This document shows, in pieces, positions 52,643 to 62,656 of a stretch of DNA of 64,000 nt. The notes below the pieces were generated by a model, which ran no database searches, was not told the DNA's origin, and saw only the letters and a list, made by a program, of their open reading frames with translations. Source of the DNA: Bradyrhizobium sp. AZCC 1721 (GTDB taxonomy: Bacteria > Pseudomonadota > Alphaproteobacteria > Rhizobiales > Xanthobacteraceae); the NCBI RefSeq assembly GCF_036924715.1, contig NZ_JAZHSB010000001.1, positions 2,409,001 to 2,473,000 on the forward strand, given 5' to 3'. The position numbers and the translations under genes were made by a program. Position 1 is the first letter of the stretch. Each line of letters starts with the position of its first letter.

Positions 52643-53895
52643 TGCAGAAAAACGTTCATATCATCGGCGCCGGCATTTCCGGCCTTTCAGCGGCCGTGCG
52701 GCTCGCCAACGCCAATTACCGGGTGCATGTCCACGAGGCCACCCAGCAGGCCGGCGGCCGTTGCCGGTCCTATTTCGATGGAGCCACCAACCTCACGATC
52801 GACAACGGCAATCATTTGCTGTTGTCCGGCAACCGCCATGCGCTGGCCTACGCCAAATCGATCGGCACCGAGTCGGGGCTGGTCGGGCCAAAGCTTGCGC
52901 AGTTTCCCTTTGTCGACATCTCAACCGGCCAGCGCTGGCAACTCGACCTTGGCGACGGCAAGTTGCCGTTGTGGGTGTTCGACCAGGCGCGCCGCGTCCC
53001 CGATACGAAGCTGTTCGATTACCTCGCATTGATGCCGCTGATCTGGGCAGGGACCGATAAGCTGGTCGGCAATGCGATCCCCTGCAAGGGCACGCTGTAC
53101 CAGCGGCTGGTGCAGCCGCTGCTGTTGGCCGCGCTCAATGTCGATCCGCCGGAGGGTTCGGCGGGCCTAGCCGGCGCGATTGTGCGGGAAACGCTGCTGG
53201 CGGGTGGGCATGCCTGCCGGCCGCTGATCGCGCGCGATGGCCTCAGCGCCGTGCTGGTCGAGCCGGCGATCAAGCTTTTGCAGGACAAGGGCGCCTCGAT
53301 CCAACTCGGCCATGAGCTGCGCGAACTCGTGATGAAGGGGAGCCATATCGGCGAGCTGAAATTCGTTGGCGACAGCATCGCGCTCGGCCCCGACGACGTC
53401 GTGGTACTCGCAGTGCCGCCGCGCCCTGCAGCGGCGCTGCTGCCGGGATTGAAGACGCCGTCGAAATTCCGCGCCATCGTCAACGCGCATTTCCGCTTCG
53501 ATCCGCCCAAGGATGCGCCGCCGATTCTAGGCGTCGTTGGCGGGCTGGTGGAGTGGCTGTTCGCATTCCCGCAGCGGCTGTCGGTCACCATCAGCAATGG
53601 CGACCGGCTCGTCGACATGCCGCGCGAAGAACTCGCGCTGGCGATTTGGCGGGATGTCTGCAAAGCCGCCGGCCTGCCGGGCGAAACTCCATTGCCGCCC
53701 TGGCAGATCGTGCGCGAGCGCCGCGCGACCTTCGAGGCGACGCCGGAGCAGAACGCACTGCGGCCGGGGGCGGTGACGTCCTTCAAAAACCTGTTTCTCG
53801 CCGGCGACTGGACTGATACCGGATTGCCGGCAACCATCGAGGGATCGGTACGGTCGGGCGATCGCGCCGCCGATCTGGTCCTGGCGAGGCGTTAG
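52642..53895 (+). CDS. hpnE: Hydroxysqualene dehydroxylase HpnE
   Basis: 417 residues. The N-terminal FAD-binding dinucleotide fold is VHIIGAGISGLSAAVRLANANYRVHVHEATQQAGGRC, with the amine-oxidase-like C-terminal FAD site LFLAGDWTDTGLPATIEGSVRSGDRAADLV. It reduces hydroxysqualene to squalene. ATG 52642 overlaps the hpnD stop; longer upstream frames run inside hpnD and are rejected. Confidence 0.95.
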   Translation: MQKNVHIIGAGISGLSAAVRLANANYRVHVHEATQQAGGRCRSYFDGATNLTIDNGNHLLLSGNRHALAYAKSIGTESGLVGPKLAQFPFVDISTGQRWQLDLGDGKLPLWVFDQARRVPDTKLFDYLALMPLIWAGTDKLVGNAIPCKGTLYQRLVQPLLLAALNVDPPEGSAGLAGAIVRETLLAGGHACRPLIARDGLSAVLVEPAIKLLQDKGASIQLGHELRELVMKGSHIGELKFVGDSIALGPDDVVVLAVPPRPAAALLPGLKTPSKFRAIVNAHFRFDPPKDAPPILGVVGGLVEWLFAFPQRLSVTISNGDRLVDMPREELALAIWRDVCKAAGLPGETPLPPWQIVRERRATFEATPEQNALRPGAVTSFKNLFLAGDWTDTGLPATIEGSVRSGDRAADLVLARR

Positions 53896-53912
53896 GCCTG
53901 AGGACGAGTTGC

Positions 53913-55922
53913 GTGACCGGCTTCACAGAGCCCGTCGCGAACATAGGGATGTATAGCGAAATGCTTGCCATCGACAAAACAAACACCGTCGACCCCGTTG
54001 CCCTCGAAAAGAGCATCTCTTCCGCGACCGAGGCGCTGTTCGGTTACCGCCAATCCGACGGACACTGGGTATTCGAGCTGGAAGCCGACAGCACCATCCC
54101 TGCCGAATACATCCTGCTGCGCCACTATCTCGCCGAGCCCATCGACAGTGAGCTCGAAGCCAAGATCGCGAACTATCTACGTCGCACCCAAGGCAATCAT
54201 GGCGGGTGGCCGCTGGTGCAGGATGGCCCGTTCGACATGAGCGCCAGCGTCAAATCCTATTTCGCGCTGAAGATGATTGGCGATTCCGTCGATGCGCCGC
54301 ATATGGTGCGCGCGCGCGAGGCGATCCGCTCCCGCGGCGGTGCTGCCCGCGTCAACGTTTTCACGCGGTTTCTGCTGGCGTTCTACGGTGTATTGACGTG
54401 GCGCGCGGTGCCGGTGCTGCCGGTCGAGATCATGCTGTTGCCGATGTGGTCGCCGTTCCATCTCAACAAGATTTCTTATTGGGCGCGCACCACGATCGTG
54501 CCGCTGATGGTGATGGCGGCGCTGAAGCCGCTGGCGAAGAATCCAAAGGGCGTCGGCATCGACGAGTTGTTCCTGCAGGATCCCAAGTCGGTCGGGATGA
54601 ACGCCAAGGCGCCGCATCAAAGCTGGGGCTGGTTCACGCTGTTCAGTGCGCTGGACAAGATCCTGCGCGTGGTCGAACCGTTGTTTCCGAAGAAGCTGCG
54701 CCAGCGCGCGATCGACGCCGCGCTCGCGTTCACCGAGGAGCGGCTCAACGGCGAAGACGGCATGGGTGCGATCTATCCGCCGATGGCCAATATCGTGATG
54801 ATGTACGACGCACTCGGCAAGGGGCCGGATTATCCGCCGCGTGCGGTCACCCGCAAGGGCATCGACAATCTGCTCGTGATCGGCGAGCACGAAGCCTATT
54901 GCCAGCCCTGCGTCTCCCCGGTGTGGGACACGGCGCTGACCTGCCACGCGCTTGCCGAGGCCGGCGGCGAGGACACGCTCAAGAAGATGAAGCAGGGTCT
55001 CGACTGGCTGAAGCCGCGGCAGGTGCTCGAGCTCAAGGGCGACTGGGCGGCGAAGGCGCCCAACGTTCGTCCGGGCGGCTGGGCGTTCCAGTACAACAAC
55101 GACTATTATCCCGATCTCGACGACACCGCCGTGGTCGTGATGGCAATGGACCGGGCGCGCCGGCAGACCGGCAGCAAGGAATACGATCAGGCGATTGCGC
55201 GCGGCCGCGAGTGGATCGAGGGGCTGCAGAGCCGTGATGGCGGCTGGGCTGCCTTCGACGTCAACAACCTTGAATATTACCTCAACAACATCCCGTTCTC
55301 CGATCACGGCGCGCTGCTCGATCCGTCGACCGAGGACGTCACCGCGCGCTGCATCTCAATGCTGGCTCAGCTCGGCGAGACCGCGCAAACCAGCAAGGCG
55401 GTCGCGGACGGCATTGCCTATTTGCGCCGCACCCAGCTCGCGGAGGGCTCCTGGTACGGCCGCTGGGGACTGAACTACATCTACGGAACCTGGTCGGTGC
55501 TGTGTGCGCTCAATGCCGCCGGCGTGGACCACCAGGACCCCATGATTCGGAAGGCGGCGGACTGGCTGGTTTCGATCCAGAACCGGGATGGCGGCTGGGG
55601 CGAGGATGCGGTCAGTTACCGACTCGATTACAAGGGATATGAGCAGGCGCCGTCGACCTCCTCGCAAACGGCATGGGCTTTGCTTGGATTGATGGCGGCC
55701 GGCGAGGTGGAACATCCGGCCGTCGTGCGGGGCGTGGAGTACCTAAAAGCCACACAGACGGAGAAAGGACTGTGGGATGAGGCGCGTCACACGGCTACAG
55801 GCTTTCCGCGGGTGTTTTACTTGCGGTATCATGGATACTCGAAGTTCTTTCCGCTCTGGGCGCTGGCGCGGTATCGGAATTTGAGAAGCACCAACAGCAG
55901 GGTGGTAGGGGTCGGGATGTGA
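53913..55922 (+). CDS. shc: Squalene-hopene cyclase
   Basis: 669 residues (also called hpnF). The catalytic DxDDTA motif is DLDDTA at residues 401-406. Several QW repeats are visible, such as QGNHGGWPLVQDG, QSRDGGWAAFDVNN, QLAEGSWYGRWGLNYIYGTW, QNRDGGWGEDAVSY and QTEKGLWDEARHTATGFPRVFYLRYHGYSKFFPLWALARY. It is a monotopic membrane enzyme cyclising squalene to hopene/hopanol. The start is GTG 53913; ATGs at 53949 and 53961 are alternatives. It overlaps hpnG by four bases. Confidence 0.97.
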   Translation: MTGFTEPVANIGMYSEMLAIDKTNTVDPVALEKSISSATEALFGYRQSDGHWVFELEADSTIPAEYILLRHYLAEPIDSELEAKIANYLRRTQGNHGGWPLVQDGPFDMSASVKSYFALKMIGDSVDAPHMVRAREAIRSRGGAARVNVFTRFLLAFYGVLTWRAVPVLPVEIMLLPMWSPFHLNKISYWARTTIVPLMVMAALKPLAKNPKGVGIDELFLQDPKSVGMNAKAPHQSWGWFTLFSALDKILRVVEPLFPKKLRQRAIDAALAFTEERLNGEDGMGAIYPPMANIVMMYDALGKGPDYPPRAVTRKGIDNLLVIGEHEAYCQPCVSPVWDTALTCHALAEAGGEDTLKKMKQGLDWLKPRQVLELKGDWAAKAPNVRPGGWAFQYNNDYYPDLDDTAVVVMAMDRARRQTGSKEYDQAIARGREWIEGLQSRDGGWAAFDVNNLEYYLNNIPFSDHGALLDPSTEDVTARCISMLAQLGETAQTSKAVADGIAYLRRTQLAEGSWYGRWGLNYIYGTWSVLCALNAAGVDHQDPMIRKAADWLVSIQNRDGGWGEDAVSYRLDYKGYEQAPSTSSQTAWALLGLMAAGEVEHPAVVRGVEYLKATQTEKGLWDEARHTATGFPRVFYLRYHGYSKFFPLWALARYRNLRSTNSRVVGVGM

Positions 55923-56665
55923 CTTTGGAGGCGGGGGCCGCCGCGATCGTGGACAATTCGGTTGATCGCAATTCGAATGATCCGCGACCGGTTTTGATCG
56001 TTACAGGATTGGTGCAGGAAGCCCGCATTGCGGCCGGGCCCGGCATGATCGTCATCTGCAGTTCCAGCGACCCGCAACAATTGCGCGCACTGCTGGCAAC
56101 GCTGGATTCTACCACTTTCAGGGGTGTGATCTCGTTCGGCGTCGCCGGCGGGCTCGATCCGTCGCTGAAATCGGGCGATGTGGTGGTGGCGACCGAGGTT
56201 CTCGCCGGCGATACCCGGTTTCTGGCAGGTCTGGCGCTGAACGAGGAAATGATTACCCGCGCGGCGCTGCGCCGCCGGCGCGTGGTCCGTGGTATTCTTT
56301 CGGGTGTGGAACAGGTGATCGCGGCGACCGCCTGCAAGGCCGCGCTGCATTCGGAGACCGGGGCGGCGGCGGTCGATATGGAAAGCCACATCGCGGCGGC
56401 CTATGCGGCCGAGGCCGGGCTTCCGTTCGCGGCGCTGCGGGTCATCTCCGATCCGGCCACCAGGGCGCTTCCGGCGCTCGCCAAGAGCGCTATCAAGCCG
56501 AATGGCGACATCGACCTCGGCAAGGTGCTGCGCGGGGTGGCGCGCAATCCCGCCACGCTGCGTGCGCTGGTCTCCACGGGCCTTGATTTCAACCGCGCGC
56601 TGCGCTCGCTGCGCGGCTGCCGTGGTTTCCTGCACGGCGAGAGCTTTGCCATGGCGGAGGCCTGA
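55919..56665 (+). CDS. hpnG: Hopanoid-associated nucleoside phosphorylase HpnG
   Basis: 248 residues of the purine nucleoside phosphorylase / MTA nucleosidase superfamily: VLIVTGLVQEARIA, GVISFGVAGGLDPSLKSGDVVVATEV, AAAVDMESHIAAAYAAEAGLPFAALRVISDPATRALP. It releases adenine from adenosylhopane, the product of HpnH, giving a ribosylhopane precursor. It starts at GTG 55919 within the end of shc, so it is the last gene of the rightward hpnC-G run. Confidence 0.93.
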   Translation: MTLEAGAAAIVDNSVDRNSNDPRPVLIVTGLVQEARIAAGPGMIVICSSSDPQQLRALLATLDSTTFRGVISFGVAGGLDPSLKSGDVVVATEVLAGDTRFLAGLALNEEMITRAALRRRRVVRGILSGVEQVIAATACKAALHSETGAAAVDMESHIAAAYAAEAGLPFAALRVISDPATRALPALAKSAIKPNGDIDLGKVLRGVARNPATLRALVSTGLDFNRALRSLRGCRGFLHGESFAMAEA

Positions 56666-56700
56666 GGCAGGCTTCAGAGTTTTCGAAGGCGTCAAAAAAC

Positions 56701-56736
56701 AAAGGGCCCCGGTTCGCTCAAGAACCGGGGCCCTTT
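56701..56736 (-). terminator. Strong hairpin terminator between hpnG and hpnH
   Basis: A 15-base perfect stem (56701-56715 with 56722-56736) and 6-base loop. On the minus strand it is followed by GTTTTTTG, so it ends the hpnH transcript. The rightward strand lacks a long T-run but the same hairpin may also help stop hpnG transcription. Confidence 0.88.
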
Positions 56737-56756
56737 AAGCTTGTTTCCGTGCTCGC

Positions 56757-57917
<1,161 letters not shown>

Positions 57918-57958
57918 TTTGGAGATTTTCTTTCTGGACCTGTAAATCTTGAAGTGGA

Positions 57959-58885
57959 TCAACCCGCAGTCAGTTCGGCCGGAAGCCGGAACTCGATATT
58001 TTCCTCCCGGCCGGGCAGCACCGAGACCGTGACGGGTCCGATACGCCTCAAAGCCTCGATCACGTCGTCGACCAAAACTTCGGGCGCCGATGCGCCCGCC
58101 GTAATGCCGACAGCCTTTGCATCCTTCAGCCAATCAGGGTTCAGCTCGCTCCCGTCGGCAATGAGATAACTCGCGACGCCGACCTCGGTGCCGATTTCAC
58201 GAAGCCTGTTTGAGTTGGAACTATTGGCAGCCCCCACCACCAAGATGACGTCCACCAGCTTACTCAGGTCCCTTACCGCAGATTGGCGGTTCTGTGTCGC
58301 ATAGCAGATATCCCGGATGTCGGGGCCTTGAATATCTGTAAATTTGGCCTGAAGGGCGGCGATTATGTCTTTTGTGTCGTCCACGCTGAGGGTGGTCTGG
58401 GTGATATAGGCCACCGGGGCATCGGTCGGCAGCGGCAGGGCCGCCACGTCATCGACGTTCTGGACCAGGAGAACCGGGCCCGGAACCTGGCCCATGGTAC
58501 CCTCGACCTCGGGATGGCCGGCATGGCCGATCAGGACCAGGGTCCGGCCCTTGGACATATACCGTTTACCCTGATTATGGACCTTGGTGACCAGCGGGCA
58601 GGTGGCATTGAGGACCGGCAGGCCGCGGGCCGCGGCCTCTTCCTCGACGCTTCGGGCCACGCCATGGGCGCTGAACACGGTTACCGCAAGCGGCGGCACC
58701 TCCGACAGGTCCTCGACGAAGATCGCGCCCTTGGCCTTCAGGCTCTCGACCACGTATTTGTTGTGCACGATCTCGTGCCGGACATAGACCGGCGGGCCGT
58801 ATTTCTCGAGCGCACGCTCAACGATTTCGATGGCACGCACGACGCCCGCACAAAATCCGCGAGGCTGCGCTAGATACACTTCCAT
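57959..58885 (-). CDS. ispH: 4-hydroxy-3-methylbut-2-enyl diphosphate reductase
   Basis: 308 residues. The three iron-sulfur cluster cysteines are Cys12 (RGFCAGV), Cys96 ([11 protein letters not shown]) and Cys194 (ICYATQNRQ), and substrate-binding HEIVHN and FSAHGV are present. It catalyses the last step of the MEP pathway, making IPP and DMAPP. Placement next to hpnH links precursor supply to hopanoid synthesis. ATG 58885 gives the normal [14 protein letters not shown] start; ATG 58903 adds six residues. Confidence 0.96.
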   Translation of the reverse strand: MEVYLAQPRGFCAGVVRAIEIVERALEKYGPPVYVRHEIVHNKYVVESLKAKGAIFVEDLSEVPPLAVTVFSAHGVARSVEEEAAARGLPVLNATCPLVTKVHNQGKRYMSKGRTLVLIGHAGHPEVEGTMGQVPGPVLLVQNVDDVAALPLPTDAPVAYITQTTLSVDDTKDIIAALQAKFTDIQGPDIRDICYATQNRQSAVRDLSKLVDVILVVGAANSSNSNRLREIGTEVGVASYLIADGSELNPDWLKDAKAVGITAGASAPEVLVDDVIEALRRIGPVTVSVLPGREENIEFRLPAELTAG

Positions 58886-59332
58886 TGGATGTCCATTACG
58901 CAAGTTGCACCAAATACCGAATTCGCAAATTCACCCGAAGGCCTCCGTGCAGCCGATCACACTCCGGATATTTGCAATATCCGCACCATGGCTGGTTCCC
59001 GCAGGTAATCCCCATACTAGGCACTGGAAGCGCAGGACTATGTGTCAAAAATTGTGCGGATAGAAAAGGTGGATCGCGCAATGGTTACCGGACGTTGGGT
59101 ATTTAGATACCGATAAATGCGCTGCCCGGACGGTTGTTCCTACCGGTTCGTCACTTTATCGCCCACCCGGACCGGCTATACCGGCGCCCGAACGCCCGTT
59201 CCGGTCTGTTGTGGCGACTTCGCTTGAACCCTCGGCGAAGTAACCAAAACAACATTAGATCGGCTGCGGGAACTCCGCTAGACAGCGGGGCGTTTTCGCC
59301 GAGCTCTCCTTTTAGATTTAGAAAGAAACGAA
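58886..59332. other. Divergent intergenic region between ispH and hpnN
   Basis: About 450 bases with lower GC than the flanking genes. It must hold the promoters for ispH-hpnH (leftward) and hpnN (rightward). It contains CGGATATTTGCAATATCCG at about 58973-58991, a near-perfect palindrome around TTGCAA that could be an operator. No gene is supported. Confidence 0.55.
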
Positions 59333-61921
59333 GTGCTGACCAGTGTTGTTGTCGCCGTTGTCAGAACCTGTACGCGGTTTGCCACTCTCGTCGTCATCGT
59401 CTCCCTGCTTCTGGCGGTCGGGGGGGCCTACTATGCCGCCCGGCATTTCGCCATCAACACCGACATCAATACGCTGATTTCGCCCGACCTCGACTGGCGC
59501 AAGCGCGATAATCAGTTCGAGCAGGCCTTTGACCGTGAAAAGCTGATTCTGGCTGTCGTCGAGGCGCCGAGCCCCGAGCTCGCCAGTGCGGCTTCCAAGG
59601 CGCTGGCCACGAAGCTGTCCGGCGACACCAAACATTTCGAATCGGTGCAGCCGCTCGGCTCCGGCGAGTTCTTCGAGAAGAACGGGCTGCTGTTCCTGCC
59701 GGTGGAAGAAGTCGGCAAGGTCGCCGGCCAGCTCGAAGCCGCAGCGCCCCTGATCGAGATCATGGCCGGCGATCCTTCGATTCGCGGCCTGACCGGCGCG
59801 TTGGAAACCGGGCTTGCCGGTGTCAAGCGCGGGCAGGTCAAGCTCGACAATACCGAGCGCCCGTTCAACCTGATCAGCCAGACGGTCGAGGATATCCTGA
59901 GCAAGGGGATGGCGACGTTCTCCTGGCGCGAGCTCGTCAGCGACAAGCCTTTGACTGATGCCGACCGCCGCGCCTTCATCGAATTCAAGCCGAAGCTCGA
60001 TTACAATGCGCTCGAACCCGGCAAGGACGCGACCGACGCGATCCGACGGGCCGCGACCGACCTCGATTTCGCGGGCCAGTACAGCGCCCGCGTCCGGCTG
60101 ACCGGCCCGGTTCCGATCGCCAACGAGGAATATTCGACCGTGCAGGACGGCGCGATCGTCAACGGCGTCGCAACGGTGCTTATTGTCCTCGTCATTCTCT
60201 GGATGGCGCTGCACTCAGCGAAGATCATTTTCGCGGTGTTCGTGAACCTGTTCATCGGCCTGGCGCTGACGACTGCGGTCGGCCTGATGATGGTGGGATC
60301 GCTGAACCTGCTGTCGATCGCCTTTGCCGTGCTGTTCGTCGGCCTCGGCGTCGATTTCGGCATTCAATTCAGCGTCCGCTACCGTTCCGAGCGTTTCAAG
60401 AACGAAGATCTGGCTCTGGCGCTGGAGAGCGCGGCCCGACGTTCGTCGGTGCCGCTGTCGCTTGCCGCGATGGCGACCGCTGCCGGCTTTCTTTGTTTCC
60501 TGCCCACCGACTACAAGGGCATTTCCGAACTCGGCAAGATTGCCGGCGCCGGTATGCTGATCGCGTTCATCTCGAGCATCACGGTGCTGCCAGCCATGCT
60601 GAAGCTGCTTCACCCGCCCGGAGAAAGCGAGCCTGTCGGTTACGCGTTTCTGGCGCCGGTCGACGAGTTCCTCGAACGGCACCGCGTCATCATCGTCGCC
60701 GGAACGCTGCTGCTCGTGGTGGCGGGCCTGCCGCTGCTCTACTTCATGAAGTTCGACTTCAACCCGATCAACCTGCGCAATCCGAAGGCCGAATCGATCG
60801 CGACCTTCCTCGACCTGCGCAAGGATCCCAACACCGGCGCCAACGCCATCAACGTGCTGACCAATTCCGAAGCCGAAGCGAAGAAGATCGAGGCGCGGCT
60901 GGAGAAGTTGCCGGAAGTCCTTCGCGTGATGTCGATCGACAGCTTCGTGCCCGAAGACCAGCCAGCCAAGCTCCAGTTGATCGGAAAGGCAGCGAAGGTC
61001 GTCGGTCCCGCGCTCAATCCCGACTCGGTCGACGCGGCGCCCACCGATGAGGAGAATGTGGAGGCGCTGAAGAGTTCGGTCGACAGCTTGCGCAGGGCCG
61101 CGGGCGACGGCAAGGGGCCGGGCGCGGTTGCCTCGCGAAGGCTGGCCGATGCATTGTCGAAGCTTGCCGGAAGCGACCAGGCGACGCGCGACAAGGCCCA
61201 GGACATCTTCGTCGCCCCGCTCAAGATCGTGTTCGACCAGCTCAGGAACACGATGCAAGCCGGGCCGGTGACGCTGAAGACGCTGCCGCCGGAACTGTTG
61301 AATAGCTGGAAGTCCAAGGACGGGCTGATCCGCGTCGAGGCGCTACCGAAAGGCGATCCCAACGACAACGACAATTTGCGCCGCTTTGCCGATGCGGTGC
61401 TGGCTGCCGAGCCGAACGCGATCGGCGGACCGGTGTCGATCCTCAAATCCGGCGACACCATCGTGAAGGCGTTCATTCACGCCGGCATCTGGGCGCTGGT
61501 GGTGATCAGCCTGTTGTTGTGGCTGACGCTGCGGCGCGTCACCGACGTGCTGATGACGATGGTGCCGCTATTGGTGGCCGGCGCGGTGACGCTGGAGCTC
61601 TGCGTGCTGATCGAACTGCCACTCAACTTCGCCAACATCGTAGCATTGCCGCTGCTGCTCGGCGTCGGCGTCGCCTTCAAGATCTATTACGTCGTGGCCT
61701 GGCGCGAGGGCAGAAATAACCTGCTGCAGTCGAGCCTGACGCGCGCGATCTTTTTCTCTGCGCTGACGACTGCGACCGCTTTCGGAAGCTTGTGGCTATC
61801 CAGTCATCCCGGCACCGCCAGCATGGGAAAACTGCTGGCGCTGTCGTTTGTCATCACGCTTGCTGCGGTGTTGCTGTTCCAGCCGGCACTAATGGGCAAA
61901 CCGCGCGATGTCGGGCAATAA
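59333..61921 (+). CDS. hpnN: Hopanoid RND transporter HpnN
   Basis: 862 residues of the MMPL/RND superfamily with two repeats of one plus five membrane segments and two large periplasmic domains. Segment 1 is LVVIVSLLLAVGGAYYAA, a central block starts at about residue 280 (GVATVLIVLVILWMALHS) with VGLGVDFGIQFSVRYRSER, and the C-terminal block begins near residue 715 (AGIWALVVISLLLWLTL). HpnN moves hopanoids from the inner to the outer membrane. The start is GTG 59333 with only a weak purine-rich site. The last 33 bases overlap the convergent DUF2147 gene. Confidence 0.93.
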   Translation: MLTSVVVAVVRTCTRFATLVVIVSLLLAVGGAYYAARHFAINTDINTLISPDLDWRKRDNQFEQAFDREKLILAVVEAPSPELASAASKALATKLSGDTKHFESVQPLGSGEFFEKNGLLFLPVEEVGKVAGQLEAAAPLIEIMAGDPSIRGLTGALETGLAGVKRGQVKLDNTERPFNLISQTVEDILSKGMATFSWRELVSDKPLTDADRRAFIEFKPKLDYNALEPGKDATDAIRRAATDLDFAGQYSARVRLTGPVPIANEEYSTVQDGAIVNGVATVLIVLVILWMALHSAKIIFAVFVNLFIGLALTTAVGLMMVGSLNLLSIAFAVLFVGLGVDFGIQFSVRYRSERFKNEDLALALESAARRSSVPLSLAAMATAAGFLCFLPTDYKGISELGKIAGAGMLIAFISSITVLPAMLKLLHPPGESEPVGYAFLAPVDEFLERHRVIIVAGTLLLVVAGLPLLYFMKFDFNPINLRNPKAESIATFLDLRKDPNTGANAINVLTNSEAEAKKIEARLEKLPEVLRVMSIDSFVPEDQPAKLQLIGKAAKVVGPALNPDSVDAAPTDEENVEALKSSVDSLRRAAGDGKGPGAVASRRLADALSKLAGSDQATRDKAQDIFVAPLKIVFDQLRNTMQAGPVTLKTLPPELLNSWKSKDGLIRVEALPKGDPNDNDNLRRFADAVLAAEPNAIGGPVSILKSGDTIVKAFIHAGIWALVVISLLLWLTLRRVTDVLMTMVPLLVAGAVTLELCVLIELPLNFANIVALPLLLGVGVAFKIYYVVAWREGRNNLLQSSLTRAIFFSALTTATAFGSLWLSSHPGTASMGKLLALSFVITLAAVLLFQPALMGKPRDVGQ

Positions 61922-62554
61922 GCAGATGTCGCCGATATCGCCGGACTGGGCGGCCGCCTGTTTCTGACCGGGCGCGGCCTTCGGCGCGGGCGCAGGATTT
62001 ACCGCACCCGTGGTCTTCGGCGGCGCCGGCGGGGCGGCTGGCGCTGCGGTCTTGGGCGCTGCGCCGGATGCACCCTTCGGTGCGCCCTTGGCCATGCTGT
62101 TGGTGGGGCTTAAGGGGATCGGCGGACCGACACGGGTCCAGGTTTCGCCGCCGCAGAGGAAGCCGAGCACGCAGCCTTGAATCTCGAGCTGGTCGGTCCC
62201 GACCGGCTTGATGGTCGCGCTGTAGTTTTGTCCGTCCTTGGCGTTATAGACCTCACCCTCCCACGCATCGACGCCGGACTTCTTCTTCATGTCGATCAGG
62301 ATTGGCATGCCCAAAGTCGGCCGGCTCTGCTTAGAGGCATCCGGATTGTTCTTGTCCTTGCCGCCCGGCATCTTTTCCCAGGCAACGACGCCCCACATGT
62401 TGCCGTTGCATTGGGCAACGCGAATGTTGGCAACACCGTCGGCCACTTTCCAGTCACCGGTGGGATCGGCGGCCAGCGCCGCATTAAGACCTGTGGCTAA
62501 AATGATTCCCGAATAAACTATTGTGCGCGCGACAGTTCTTAGGCAGTGCAACAT
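61889..62554 (-). CDS. DUF2147 domain secreted protein
   Basis: 221 residues. A signal peptide of about 29 residues (ending NAALA) is followed by the DUF2147 domain: DPTGDWKVADGVANIRVAQCNGNMWGVVAWEK, GMPILIDMKKKSGVDAWEGEVYNAKDGQNYSATIKPVGTDQLEIQGCVLGFLCGGETWTRV. A proline- and alanine-rich tail of about 75 residues (AAPAAPPAPPKTTGAVNPAPAPKAAP) precedes DICLLPDIARFAH. The function of DUF2147 is unknown. The tail end is encoded on the strand opposite the end of hpnN, which is unusual but compatible with the codon pattern. Confidence 0.82.
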   Translation of the reverse strand: MLHCLRTVARTIVYSGIILATGLNAALAADPTGDWKVADGVANIRVAQCNGNMWGVVAWEKMPGGKDKNNPDASKQSRPTLGMPILIDMKKKSGVDAWEGEVYNAKDGQNYSATIKPVGTDQLEIQGCVLGFLCGGETWTRVGPPIPLSPTNSMAKGAPKGASGAAPKTAAPAAPPAPPKTTGAVNPAPAPKAAPGQKQAAAQSGDIGDICLLPDIARFAH

Positions 62555-62656
62555 GGTTCGAACCTGTGTTTAAGTAGATGATCCGAGCGAGAGGTCAAAA
62601 CGCCGCATTGAGCGTTTTCAGTTGACGAAACAGCCATCAACCGACGTATGTAGCCG

